Assembly (NCBI GenBank): GCA_963794185.1
Contig: CAWCDM010000071.1
Span: 1 to 64,000, forward strand
Length of the DNA stretch: 64,000 nt
Direction: 5' to 3'
Source of the DNA: JAMXLO01 sp963794185
GTDB taxonomy: Bacteria; Pseudomonadota; Alphaproteobacteria; Acetobacterales; Acetobacteraceae
The notes under the pieces were generated by a model that was given only the letters and a program-made list of their open reading frames with translations, was not told the origin of the DNA and searched no databases. Every line of letters begins with the position of its first letter. Positions within the stretch are counted from its first letter, which is position 1. Made by a program: the position numbers and the translations under genes. This document shows positions 15,871 through 23,655 of this stretch, piece after piece.

Positions 15871-15899
15871 GCCCCGGGTCTTTGTCGGGGCGCTTTTTT
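15871..15899 (+). terminator. second rho-independent terminator
   Basis: Stem gccccg (15871-15876) / cggggc (15886-15891) followed by gcttttttg. A strong T run makes this the better terminator of the pair. Confidence 0.7.
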
Positions 15900-16064
15900 G
15901 CTGATTGGCGATTAGCTGTAGCTGCTCGACGTCACCGGCCGCCGTGCTCGATTTCAAGGGTCACCGGCGGACTTGCCCGGGTTTCGTGGACAGCAGAGCG
16001 TTTGGTATCGATCAGATCGTCAGTCCCAGCGCCCTTATCCGTCGCATCATCTTGCAACCGACGC

Positions 16065-16436
16065 TCACTCCCGGCTCAACGCGACCAGTGCCTCCGCCTC
16101 GGTGCCCACGTGGATCGTCTGATACCCGGCCGCTGCCGCCGTGCGGTCCATCTGCGCCGAAGCTATATGCGCCCCGCCGCCCTTGCCGACGATACGCACC
16201 ACGCGCCGCATTCCCGCCTGGTGCAAGAACGCCTGCAGCTTCTCGATATGCTCCGCAACGTGCTGCGAGGATGGACGCATGTTGGCGATGTCGCTGATAC
16301 AGTCGAAGCCCGGCCGCAGTTTCGGCAGCAGCGATTCAATCTCTGCCTGCAGCCGATCGACCTCAGTGACATTGAGCGTGTCGACCCAACGCAGGATCAG
16401 TCGGTTATGCTCCTGGTCAATGTCTGCGCTATGCAT
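16065..16436 (-). CDS. STAS/SpoIIAA-like small protein
   Basis: 123 residues. The core (LRWVDTLNVTEVDRLQAEIE, PGFDCISDIANM, then a helix ending QAGMRRVVRIVGKGGG and a last helix with TEAEALVAL) follows the beta-alpha pattern of proteins related to anti-sigma antagonists in proteobacteria. No phosphorylatable Ser in a DST context is evident. Monocistronic. A regulatory role is only suggested. Confidence 0.5.
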   Translation of the reverse strand: MHSADIDQEHNRLILRWVDTLNVTEVDRLQAEIESLLPKLRPGFDCISDIANMRPSSQHVAEHIEKLQAFLHQAGMRRVVRIVGKGGGAHIASAQMDRTAAAAGYQTIHVGTEAEALVALSRE

Positions 16437-16778
16437 TGCAAAGCTCCTTCCTATGCTGAACTCGGGGCGTCGAGCAACAGGCCTGCGGCATAAAGATAGC
16501 GCAGGTATTGGCGGCAGAGCAGACGCCTGCCGCGGGCGTCGGTCCCGGGGAACCTATGCCGGTCGCACGGTGGCGTCATGGGCGAGGGTCACGGCGTGTA
16601 GCGGCATGGTCTGCGGTCGACCGAGATGCGGAGGACACGTCGCAAGATCCGGGAGCTTACACAGGTCCGATGAATGGCGCGAGCGCAGCGGTCTGCGCCT
16701 CGCCTTCGTGATATAATGTAATCCTGCGGCCTGCTGAGCAGGGCAGAGAGTTCCTGAGGTTATCCCTGGAGCAGCTGC
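16437..16778. other. gap with no recognised feature
   Basis: Between the STAS-like gene and the ABM-type gene. Open frames are short and without family character; nothing recognised. Confidence 0.4.
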
Positions 16779-17162
16779 ATGTTTACCAGCATCAGAAAGT
16801 ATCAGGTGAGACGAGGTTCAGCGGCGGAGCTTGCTCGACGGGTGCAGGACGGCTTCGTGCCGCTGTTGCGGCAGATGCAGGGGTTTAGGGGCTACTACTT
16901 GCTCGATGGTGGTCCGGATGTACTCATCACCATCAGTATGTTTGATAGCGCGGATGCAGCACTTGCTTCCAACGTGAGCGCGGCGGACTGGGTGAGGAAC
17001 AACGTCTTGGATTTCACCAAAGGATTGCCGGAAGTCATGGTGGGCGATGTTCTGATCGCCGAGGTCAAGCAGGAAATCCCCGCAAGGGAATCCGCCTTGG
17101 CAGTTGGCCTCCATAACCCTGATGCCGATCCGCCCGGCAGTCCGGTCCCGCCGTCCGAATAG
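16779..17162 (+). CDS. ABM-like (antibiotic biosynthesis monooxygenase fold) protein
   Basis: 127 residues. MFTSIRKYQVRRGSAAELAR, then PLLRQMQGFRGYYLLDGGPD and ITISMFDSADAALASN give the strand-helix-strand pattern and the YYxxD…F core of dimeric alpha-beta barrel ABM proteins. Such proteins often handle haem or quinones or are stress-linked; no catalytic residue can be assigned. The Pro-rich C-terminal tail (NPDADPPGSPVPP) is extra. Single gene. Confidence 0.65.
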   Translation: MFTSIRKYQVRRGSAAELARRVQDGFVPLLRQMQGFRGYYLLDGGPDVLITISMFDSADAALASNVSAADWVRNNVLDFTKGLPEVMVGDVLIAEVKQEIPARESALAVGLHNPDADPPGSPVPPSE

Positions 17163-17281
17163 GGCAAGCCCTGGCCGGGCATCCGTACTGGGCCTTCGTG
17201 CTGAATCAGACGCCGCCGCGGCCCCGCCTGGTGGGTGGCTCGCTGCGGCATCTGGCCGTCATCGGCAGTGTCGGCTGGTCA

Positions 17282-17434
17282 GCCTCGGCGCACGGGCAGG
17301 ACTGTCCAGCCGCCGCGATCGAGGGGAGGGCTGCGGTGGAATTCACTGGCACCAAGAGCGCGGACGAGGTTAAGCAGCTACGTGCCTACGTTAGCAACCT
17401 GCCGAGGGATTGGCATGGCAAAGCCTCGCGGTGA
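17282..17434 (+). pseudogene. decayed ParA C-terminal fragment
   Basis: GQDCPAAAIEGRAAVEF then KSADEVKQLRAYV aligns with the C-terminus of the ParA-like gene at 742-1355 (FPAAAIAGLTA, EPDSKAAKEMRAM). It lies directly before an RHH remnant and a short DUF29 gene, the same order as the cassette at 36-1355 but on the plus strand. The rest of the ATPase is missing. Confidence 0.5.
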
Positions 17435-17689
17435 TCTGGACAGGCTCGGCATCCCCGGACCACGGCTTCGGCCGCCGTTCCACTTACAGAGCCGCCCGCA
17501 CCGGAGCGGGTGCCCGCCGATGGTCCGAAGTCTCTGACGGTGAAGCTGGAGCCCGCCGACCATTGGGCGCTGCGGGACTATTGCACCCAGCAGGAGCGGG
17601 AGACGGGCCATAAGGTCGCGCACCAGCAGGTCATGGTCATGGCGTTGCAGGCATTGCAGGCGTTGCCGGGAAGGCGGAAGGCCGCATGA
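17415..17689 (+). pseudogene. RHH-type DNA-binding protein, frameshifted
   Basis: MAKPRGDLDRLGIPG starts at 17415; after a frame change near 17455 the frame reads ERVPADGPKSLTVKLEPADHWALRDYC and VMVMALQALQALPGRRKAA, with the strand-helix-helix shape of an RHH protein. The stop overlaps the DUF29 start, as in the intact cassette at 473-727. Confidence 0.55.
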
Positions 17690-17874
17690 GCGATCTCTAC
17701 GGCGACGACATCGTGCTGTGGCCCGAGCGCCAGGCCGGGCTGCTGCGCCGGTTCGCCCCCTCCATCCGCCAGCGCCGCGATCCGGCAGGCATCTGCACCG
17801 ACGCGCTGGAAGGCCTTGCCCCGGTGCCGGACGTCTGCCCGGTCACGCTGGACGAGCTGCTCGGCGAGCCGTGA
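17686..17874 (+). CDS. internally deleted DUF29 protein
   Basis: 62 residues: N-terminal MSDLYGDDIVLWPERQAGLLRRFA joined directly to the C-terminal DALEGLAPVPDVCPVTLDELL, while the central 80 residues found in full DUF29 proteins (36-476) are absent. Probably non-functional, although the frame is open. Confidence 0.65.
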   Translation: MSDLYGDDIVLWPERQAGLLRRFAPSIRQRRDPAGICTDALEGLAPVPDVCPVTLDELLGEP

Positions 17875-18792
17875 GCCCATGCGCGCCGGCTGCCGCGTGC
17901 CGTGACGTGGCTGCGGCGCCTCTGGGCGGCGCTGCACGAGCCAGCCGGAGCGGTGCCCTGAGTGCGGACTGACACGCCAGAAGGCCGAGATCATCCAGTG
18001 CCCCTGCGACTGGCGGCACGACCATGACGACGCGGATCACGCCACGACCCGCTAGCCGACCAATCGGCGGGGGCTCCGATCGGCACCCCGCCGCCTCTCT
18101 TGCATCATCCGGGTATCAGATTTTCGGACATCGGCGATCCGGCCGCCGCCATTTCGCCCCCCCGTTACTCCAGCATGGGGAAACACCTCTTCGGGGCGCG
18201 CGAATGCATCCGTTGCTGACTCAGATCAATGCGCGGCCGCCCTGCCCTGGGCACAATATCGTCGGCAGAACGCTGCCCCAGCACATGGAGTGTTTTTCAA
18301 TGCGCTACGCAGATGCTGCCGTAGGCGATACCAAATCCCCGGGTGCCGTGGCTGCGGCATTTGCAGCGGTGCTTTCGGACCAACGATCCGCGCCGGATCC
18401 ATTCCCTCGCGTCCACCTGTGGTCAGATGTCCGGGGTGCGCTGCACTGGCTTTCTCTGAGGATCATCCAGGCAATGTCCAGACCACGGCCGCCTAACAGG
18501 TTGCGGAAAAACGGCCGGTTTGCTGGTTGGTAACGTAACGAACATAACAGCAGGGGCTCTGCCCCTGCCCTCGCCAAGGACAAGTCCTTGGAACCTTGTA
18601 CTTTCAGTCATGGGGGTCTGGGGCTCAGGCCCCAGCGGGTCCAGAGCCTGCCCCGGGCCTGACCCGGGGGCGGAGCCCTGGCCCCCGTCACGGTGCCTCA
18701 CGCCACCGGCACAGCCGCGGCCGCAACACCAGCTTGTCGCCGACGAGGTGAAACAGGCCTGATCGGCAAGGTCCGAAAATGATCCTCCATCG
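17875..18792. other. 900-base gap with GC-rich inverted repeats
   Basis: No convincing gene. Two perfect inverted repeats lie at 18550-18568 (gcaggggc-tct-gcccctgc) and 18574-18591 (ccaaggac-aa-gtccttgg), followed by a run of gggcctgacccggggg-type repeats. Such clusters look like dispersed intergenic repeat (REP/BIME-like) DNA rather than terminators. Confidence 0.45.
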
Positions 18793-19236
18793 TCACGCCT
18801 TGCGGCGCGGGTCGCGGCCCGGATCGCCGCCGCCGGCGGCCACGGCCAGCCTCCCGAGGTAGTGGCTCCAGCCCTGCTCGTGACTGGCGCAGGCCTCGGC
18901 GTCGGGCAGGCCGCTGTGGGTCATGCGAAGCAGCGTCCCGTCCTCTTGGTCGATCAGGTCGATCTCGATCAGGCTCGACCCCGGCGGCGTCTTTTCGCGC
19001 CCCTCCCAACCGAAGCTGTACGCGAGGCGGTGGACCGGGATAACCTCCGTGAACCGGCCTCGAGCTATGTCTTTGCCGGTGACATTGACGAGGTAGATGC
19101 CGCCGAGATGTGGCTCCACCGTCGCCTCCGTACCCATCCAGCGCAGGATCTTTTCAGGATCGGTGAGAAAGGCGAAGACAGTTGCGGGCGGTGCTGCGAT
19201 CTGGACCTCACGCCGGACAATGAGTGGTTCAGCCAT
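18793..19236 (-). CDS. SRPBCC/AHSA1 family protein
   Basis: 147 residues. VRREVQIAAPPATVFAFLTD at the N-terminus, KILRWMGTEATVEPHLGG, FTEVIPVHRLAYSFGWEG and a C-terminal LLRMTHSGLPD plus HEQGWSHYLGRL helix are the standard landmarks of the AHSA1 (START-like) domain. These proteins bind hydrophobic ligands; the substrate cannot be inferred. The true C-terminus is short and basic (DPRRKA). Single gene, convergent with nothing. Confidence 0.85.
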   Translation of the reverse strand: MAEPLIVRREVQIAAPPATVFAFLTDPEKILRWMGTEATVEPHLGGIYLVNVTGKDIARGRFTEVIPVHRLAYSFGWEGREKTPPGSSLIEIDLIDQEDGTLLRMTHSGLPDAEACASHEQGWSHYLGRLAVAAGGGDPGRDPRRKA

Positions 19237-19350
19237 CGGAAACCTCCATCGGCAAGACTGCAGCGCGATGCTCTGCCTCGAGTGATTGAGCCGGGCGAGA
19301 CAGCATCCATCCGTACTGAAGTTGTCTTCTCATGCAAGTGTTGCAGCCGC

Positions 19351-20478
19351 ATGATCACTGGCATGCAGCTGTCCGCCTCCCTCGCCTGGCTGGTCGACGC
19401 GGCCGGTGCCGTGCGTGGTGCCGACCACTTCCTGGCGGCGCTCGGCGAGCAACTGATCGCCGATGGCCTGCCGCTCGCCGGCGGTGCCCTGACGCTGACG
19501 GCGCCGCATCCGATCATCGCCCGCCGCACCTGGTTGTGGCGGGCGGAAACCGGGCAGGTGATCGAAGGGCTGGGCTTTGGGCCGCTGGCCCCTGCCCGGC
19601 AGGGCCCAGGCCAGGGCCCAGGGCAGGGCGATGTCGGCCGCGACTGGCTCGCCGGCCTTGGCACTGGCGTGGTGCAGGAGGATGTCGCCAGCCTGGCGCC
19701 AGATAGCCCGGCTTCCGGCGGCCCGGTGCTCGGCTGGGCCGTCTTGCGGCCGCTCGCCGAGCGCGAAGCCGCGCTGCTGCATCAGGCCGCGCGTTTCGCC
19801 GCGGCGCCGCTCGCCCTGCTGGCCTCGCGGTCGACGCTCGCGGCACTGCTTGAAGCCTATCTCGGCCGGCGCAGCGCGGCGCAGGTGCTGGCCGGGCGGT
19901 TGCGGCGCGAGACCGGCGAGACCATCCGTGCGGTCCTGCTCTATGGCGATCTGCGCGGTTTCACCGCGCTGTCGGAGACCACGGCGCCTGAAACGGTGGT
20001 CGACGCACTCGACGCCTGGTTCGACCGCATCGCCGGCGCCGTTCACGCCTTCGGCGGCGAGGTGCTGAAATTCATCGGCGACGGCGTGCTGGCGATCTTC
20101 CCGATTGGCGGACAGCCCCCTTCGGTCGCCTGCGATGCCGCGCTGCGCGCCGTCAGCGCGGCCCGCGCCGGCATGGCCCATCTCGACCAGGCACGCGGCC
20201 GGCAAGGCCTGCCGGCCCTGCCCTTCGGCCTGGCCCTGCATCTCGGCGAAATGCTGTGGGGCAACATCGGCACCGCCGACCGGCTGGACTTCACTGCGAT
20301 CGGCCCCTCGGTCAACCTGGTCAGCCGACTCGAAGGGCTGTGCCGGTCCCTCCGCCGCAGCGTGCTGGTCTCGGGCGCGGTTGCGGCGGAGGCGACAATG
20401 GCGCTGATCCCCCTGGGCGAGCACGCCTTGCGCGGCATCGCCGCGCCCTGCGCGGTCTTCACCCTGCCGGAGGAATAA
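19351..20478 (+). CDS. class III adenylate/guanylate cyclase
   Basis: 375 residues from ATG 19351 (ATG 19363 also possible). The N-terminal half (1-185) is an unassigned sensor-like domain with a QGPGQGPGQG repeat near residue 85-93. The C-terminal cyclase domain has VLLYGDLRGFTALSE with metal-binding D200, KFIGDGVLAIF with D244, and FTAIGPSVNLVSRLEGL near the end. It makes cAMP (or cGMP) from a nucleoside triphosphate; specificity is not readable by eye. No membrane segment is seen. A long in-frame extension upstream to 18862 is antisense to the SRPBCC gene and is not used. Confidence 0.85.
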   Translation: MITGMQLSASLAWLVDAAGAVRGADHFLAALGEQLIADGLPLAGGALTLTAPHPIIARRTWLWRAETGQVIEGLGFGPLAPARQGPGQGPGQGDVGRDWLAGLGTGVVQEDVASLAPDSPASGGPVLGWAVLRPLAEREAALLHQAARFAAAPLALLASRSTLAALLEAYLGRRSAAQVLAGRLRRETGETIRAVLLYGDLRGFTALSETTAPETVVDALDAWFDRIAGAVHAFGGEVLKFIGDGVLAIFPIGGQPPSVACDAALRAVSAARAGMAHLDQARGRQGLPALPFGLALHLGEMLWGNIGTADRLDFTAIGPSVNLVSRLEGLCRSLRRSVLVSGAVAAEATMALIPLGEHALRGIAAPCAVFTLPEE

Positions 20479-20762
20479 GCTTCGCCGGGCACCCGATCGA
20501 CCTCGGGCAGGCCGCCGCCTCCACACAAACCAACGCCCCCGCCCAATCAGATAGATGGCGGTCCGGCCTTTTCCGCGTCTCGCGTAACAGCCTGATGGGC
20601 GCCTGGCTCGCACTGCTGCCGCTCACCGTCTGAACGGCTGCGCTGGGAACCATCATGTGATTGATTTTCCTTTGGGGATTTAGGCCGGTTTACGCTCGAA
20701 GCGGGTGGCTTCGCTGCGCAACCCCAGGTAATTCCCCCACGCGCGATACGCGGCAATCGCGG

Positions 20763-21376
20763 TCAGATGCGGACGCGGGCAGCAAAATGCCGTTCGAACT
20801 CCGCGCGCAACGCATCGGCCATGCCCGGCTTGATCTCGAAGCGAATTGCCGGGGGCTTGACGGCATAAAGGCCGAAATCTATGGCGCGCACCACATTGAA
20901 CAAGTGCCGTCTGGCATATGTCCGGTTGGGTTCGGGCATGTCCTTGAATTCAGGAAGACAATGGAATCTGTGCCAACCCTTGGTGAACAGGATCGGGCTG
21001 TCTTCATTGGCGGAGGCCTTCAGCTTTCCGATTTCAAAAAAGCGAACGAGTGCTCACTGAAATGCTGCCTGTGATAGGGATTGACCAGGTTATATTCACT
21101 CAACGTAACATAAGGCACCTCGATCAGAAGCCGGGCGCCATGCTGCAATACCCGCCAAATCTCGCCTAGGGCAAACAGGTAATTTTCGAAATGTTCCAGT
21201 GCATGGTAGGAAAATACGCAATCAGCGCTGTTGTCCTCGAATGGCAGCCTGTTTCGGTTCAAGTCCAGGCACAGATCGCCACCTCGTATTTGGTCGATGT
21301 TCACAAATCCATCGTTCTCCAACCGCACCGCGTCAGCCGCATGTTGAACAATCTCCAAGGAGCCACGGTTCTTCAT
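20763..21376 (-). pseudogene. class I SAM-dependent methyltransferase, frameshifted
   Basis: From ATG 21376: DGFVNIDQIRGGDLCLDLNR, PFEDNSADCVFSYHALEHFE and LGEIWRVLQHGARLLIEVPY are the late motifs of Methyltransf_11 proteins; the glycine-rich motif I is missing, so the 5' end is truncated. After HSFAFLK the frame shifts and KASANEDSPILFTKGWHRFH, FNVVRAIDFGLYAVKPP and the stop at 20763 follow in another frame. Similar enzymes occur in glycan clusters. Its 5' end abuts a PIN scrap on the other strand. Confidence 0.65.
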
Positions 21377-21379
21377 CGG

Positions 21380-21556
21380 GTGCCGAGCGGATATGAGGTT
21401 GCGGATCCGGATGATGCCTGGCTGCTGGCGCTGGCCGACACGGCGTGCGCCGATTACGTGGTGACAGGCGACAAGAGGTCCGGGCTGCTGGCCGAGCGCC
21501 GTATCGGAATCGCCCGCATATTGACCGCCGCCGCGTTCTGCAAGGTCTTCGAATGA
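21380..21556 (+). pseudogene. PIN-domain toxin C-terminal fragment
   Basis: ADPDDAWLLALADTACADYV then VTGDKRSGLLAERRIGIARI and AAFCKVFE is the end of a COG1569-type PIN toxin (conserved D of DPDDAW and D of TGD). The N-terminal half and antitoxin are missing. Confidence 0.6.
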
Positions 21557-21634
21557 TTCGTGACCAGGATAAGCGTCGCTGCTCGAAGGCTGAGCTTGCG
21601 GCCGATAGGGCGGTCGAAGGCGACTTCTGCCAAA

Positions 21635-21901
21635 TCAGGGAAACGAGAATACGCTGAACAACGACGTGCCAACACCCTGTGGGCGGGAGCCATTGGCCTG
21701 AGCCGCCGCACCATTATTCTGAGCCGCGAGGACGCGGGCGGGATCGGCCTGCCGGTGTGCCTGGATTGCCGCCTGCTGCTGCGCCTGGACCGTGGTGAAC
21801 AGCGTGGGCGCAGACTGGCCGTCGCCGTCGCCGGCGTAGGCGGTCCCGATGCCAAGGCTGATCACCATCGCGGCGGCGCGAAGCACGAAAATGATTTTCA
21901 T
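21635..21901 (-). CDS. small secreted protein with SLGIGTAYAGDG signature (mini-locus 2)
   Basis: 88 residues. The signal peptide ends VISLGIGTAYA, then GDGDGQSAPTLFTTVQAQQQ and an Ala/Gln/Asn-rich mature part ending FSVFSFP. Paralogue of the protein at 15516-15785, which shares the SLGIGxAYAGDGxG junction. The upstream motif (21919-21967) is shared with the membrane peptide genes. Function unknown. Confidence 0.7.
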   Translation of the reverse strand: MKIIFVLRAAAMVISLGIGTAYAGDGDGQSAPTLFTTVQAQQQAAIQAHRQADPARVLAAQNNGAAAQANGSRPQGVGTSLFSVFSFP

Positions 21902-21918
21902 GGTCTCACTTCTCGTTG

Positions 21919-21967
21919 GCTGACGTCAGGGTGCCACTGCCGATCGCGCCGCGATCTGAAATGCTTC
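21919..21967 (-). promoter_or_regulatory. upstream motif of the secreted protein gene (gaaatgcttc)
   Basis: gctgac at 21919-21924 and the imperfect palindrome gaaatgcttc at 21958-21967 repeat the arrangement seen before the genes at 15201 and 22289. Confidence 0.45.
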
Positions 21968-22088
21968 ACATCGCCTGGCGGTCCATCACCTGGCCACGCG
22001 GCCTTGGCGGCGCCGGCTTGGATTTTCTGGCAGTCCATTGGCCGAAAGATCCGGCCGCCACCCCTGTCGGTCGGCACTACGGCAGCGA

Positions 22089-22289
22089 TCACCACATGCG
22101 CAAGTGGGCAGGAGTGATCGACCAGCCGGGAGCCGCGCCGGCTTCCGTGATCGACCAACCGGCTTCCGGTGCGGCTTCTTCCATTGTCAGTTGTTCCTGT
22201 TGGGACTGCCGCAATGCGACCGCCGCGGTGCCCCAGACGATGGCGGTGACGGCCGTGACGGCCAGAGCGGCGAAGATGAACAGCGCCAT
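22089..22289 (-). CDS. small membrane-anchored peptide (mini-locus 2)
   Basis: 66 residues: MALFIFAALAVTAVTAIVWG membrane segment, AAVALRQSQQEQLTMEE, then a duplicated GWSIT element (GWSITEAGAAPGWSIT). It is related to the 78-residue peptide at 14840-15076. Its orientation and pairing with a secreted AGDG protein mirror mini-locus 1. Function unknown. Confidence 0.6.
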   Translation of the reverse strand: MALFIFAALAVTAVTAIVWGTAAVALRQSQQEQLTMEEAAPEAGWSITEAGAAPGWSITPAHLRMW

Positions 22290-22312
22290 GGGGCTATCCT
22301 TCCATCAGTCCT

Positions 22313-22366
22313 GCTGACAGGCAGAGACTGCACCGAATGGAGGCGCCACACTGTGAATCGATTCAC
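22313..22366 (-). promoter_or_regulatory. upstream motif of mini-locus 2 (gtgaatcgattcac)
   Basis: A 14-base perfect palindrome gtgaatcgattcac (22353-22366) lies 42 bases from gctgac (22313-22318), upstream of ATG 22289. Best-formed of the three related sites. Confidence 0.5.
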
Positions 22367-22529
22367 CGCGCCGACAGTCACGGCGGCGTGAAGTTTGGGC
22401 GTCTGTGGCTGTGGTGTTTGCGTGCCATTGGGACGGTCTGGCAGCCTGTCGGACTTAACGCGACGCGGTTTTCTACCGTAGAATCGGGGAAGTGATTCGC
22501 TCCGTTGTCAGACAGAGACATTGCACTGC

Positions 22530-23518
22530 ATGAGCAACTTCCGCCCGATTGACCGCGACACTGGCTTCCTTCTGCCGCCTTCGGTGGACGATTGGCTGCC
22601 AGACAAACACCTGGCGCGCTTCGTGGTTGAGGTGATCGACGGCCTTGAGCTGAGCGGGATGTGCAAGAGCTACCGCGGTACGGGCTCGGCCTGCTACCAC
22701 CCGGCGCTGCTGCTAGGCGTCCTGGTTTACGGCTATGCCACTGGCGTGTTCTCCAGCCGCAAGCTAGAACGCGCAACATATGACAGCGTGGCGTTCCGCT
22801 TCATTGCCGCGAACGACCATCCGGACCACGACACCATTGCCACGTTCCGACGGCGCTTTCTGCCACAGATCGAGGCGCTGTTCGTGCAAGTGCTGCTGTT
22901 GGCACGCGAGATCGGTGTGCTGAAGCTGGGCACAGTTGCGCTGGATGGGACGAAGATCCACGCGAATGCCAGCCGGCACTTGGCGCTGTCGTATGAACAC
23001 GCCGGGAAGGTGGAGGCACAGCTGAAGGCCGAAGTGGCGGAGCTGCTCGCGAAGGCCGAGGCGGCGGACCAGGCCGATATTCCGGACGGCATGTCGATCC
23101 CTGCTGAACTGGCGCGTCGCGAAGTCCGTTTACGCAAGCTGGCGGCACGCGAGAGCGAAGATCGAAGCGCGGGCGCGTGAGCGTTTCGTGGGAGCGGCCA
23201 AGCATGCCCCTGCGAAGGCGGGGGACAGCGGCGACCGGCAAGAAGCCCAGCGGCCGCGTGCCGCCGCCGCCGGTCGCTGCGCCACTGCCGAGCGATCAGA
23301 TCAATCTGACCGACGAGGAAAGCCGGATCATGCCGGCGGCCGGCGGCGGTTTCGAGCAGTGCTACAACGCGCAGGCGGCGGTGACCGCGGGCAGCCTGCT
23401 GGTGGTGGCTGCCGATGTTGTGCAGGCACCGAACGACAAGCAACAGCTTGCACCTGTCCGCCAACAACGCATCCGGCTGGCCAAGTTCGTCGGGCAGCGC
23501 AGCGAGTTTGTCCAGCAT
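22530..23518 (+). pseudogene. IS1182-family transposase remnant
   Basis: MSNFRPIDRDTGFLLPPSVD, WLPDKHLARFVVEVID and DHDTIATFRRRFLPQIEALF, then VALDGTKIHANASRH (DDE Asp) are IS1182 landmarks. A frameshift near 23150 moves the sequence to another frame (DQINLTDEESRIMPAAGGGF, then AAVTAGSLLVVAADV, NDKQQLAP). The next 64 bases (23455-23518) carry the expected continuation, LDKLAALPDELGQPDALLAD, but inverted. The C-terminal part is absent. Confidence 0.8.
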
Positions 23519-23655
23519 GGAATTGCGGAAAGTCGAGCAGAGGCTATCGTAATCTGGGAAGGTCTGCCGCAGACGATTCTCCTCATAGAATATTCGCTGA
23601 ACCTGAAACGCACCGTGAACCAGGAACAATACCAACGTCATAGGAGAATAGTATT
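23519..23655 (-). other. possible ICMT-like methyltransferase scrap
   Basis: Minus-strand frame with FLVHGAFQVQRIFYEENRLR and QTFPDYDSLC resembles the C-terminal part of isoprenylcysteine carboxyl methyltransferase-like membrane proteins (EExxLRxTFPxY). It is cut by the IS1182 debris on one side and by ISKra4 on the other. Weak. Confidence 0.3.

Noticed and set aside
17198..17573. Overlapping plus-strand ORFs of 78 and 100 codons
   Set aside because: They are accounted for by the decayed ParA and RHH pieces in mixed frames.
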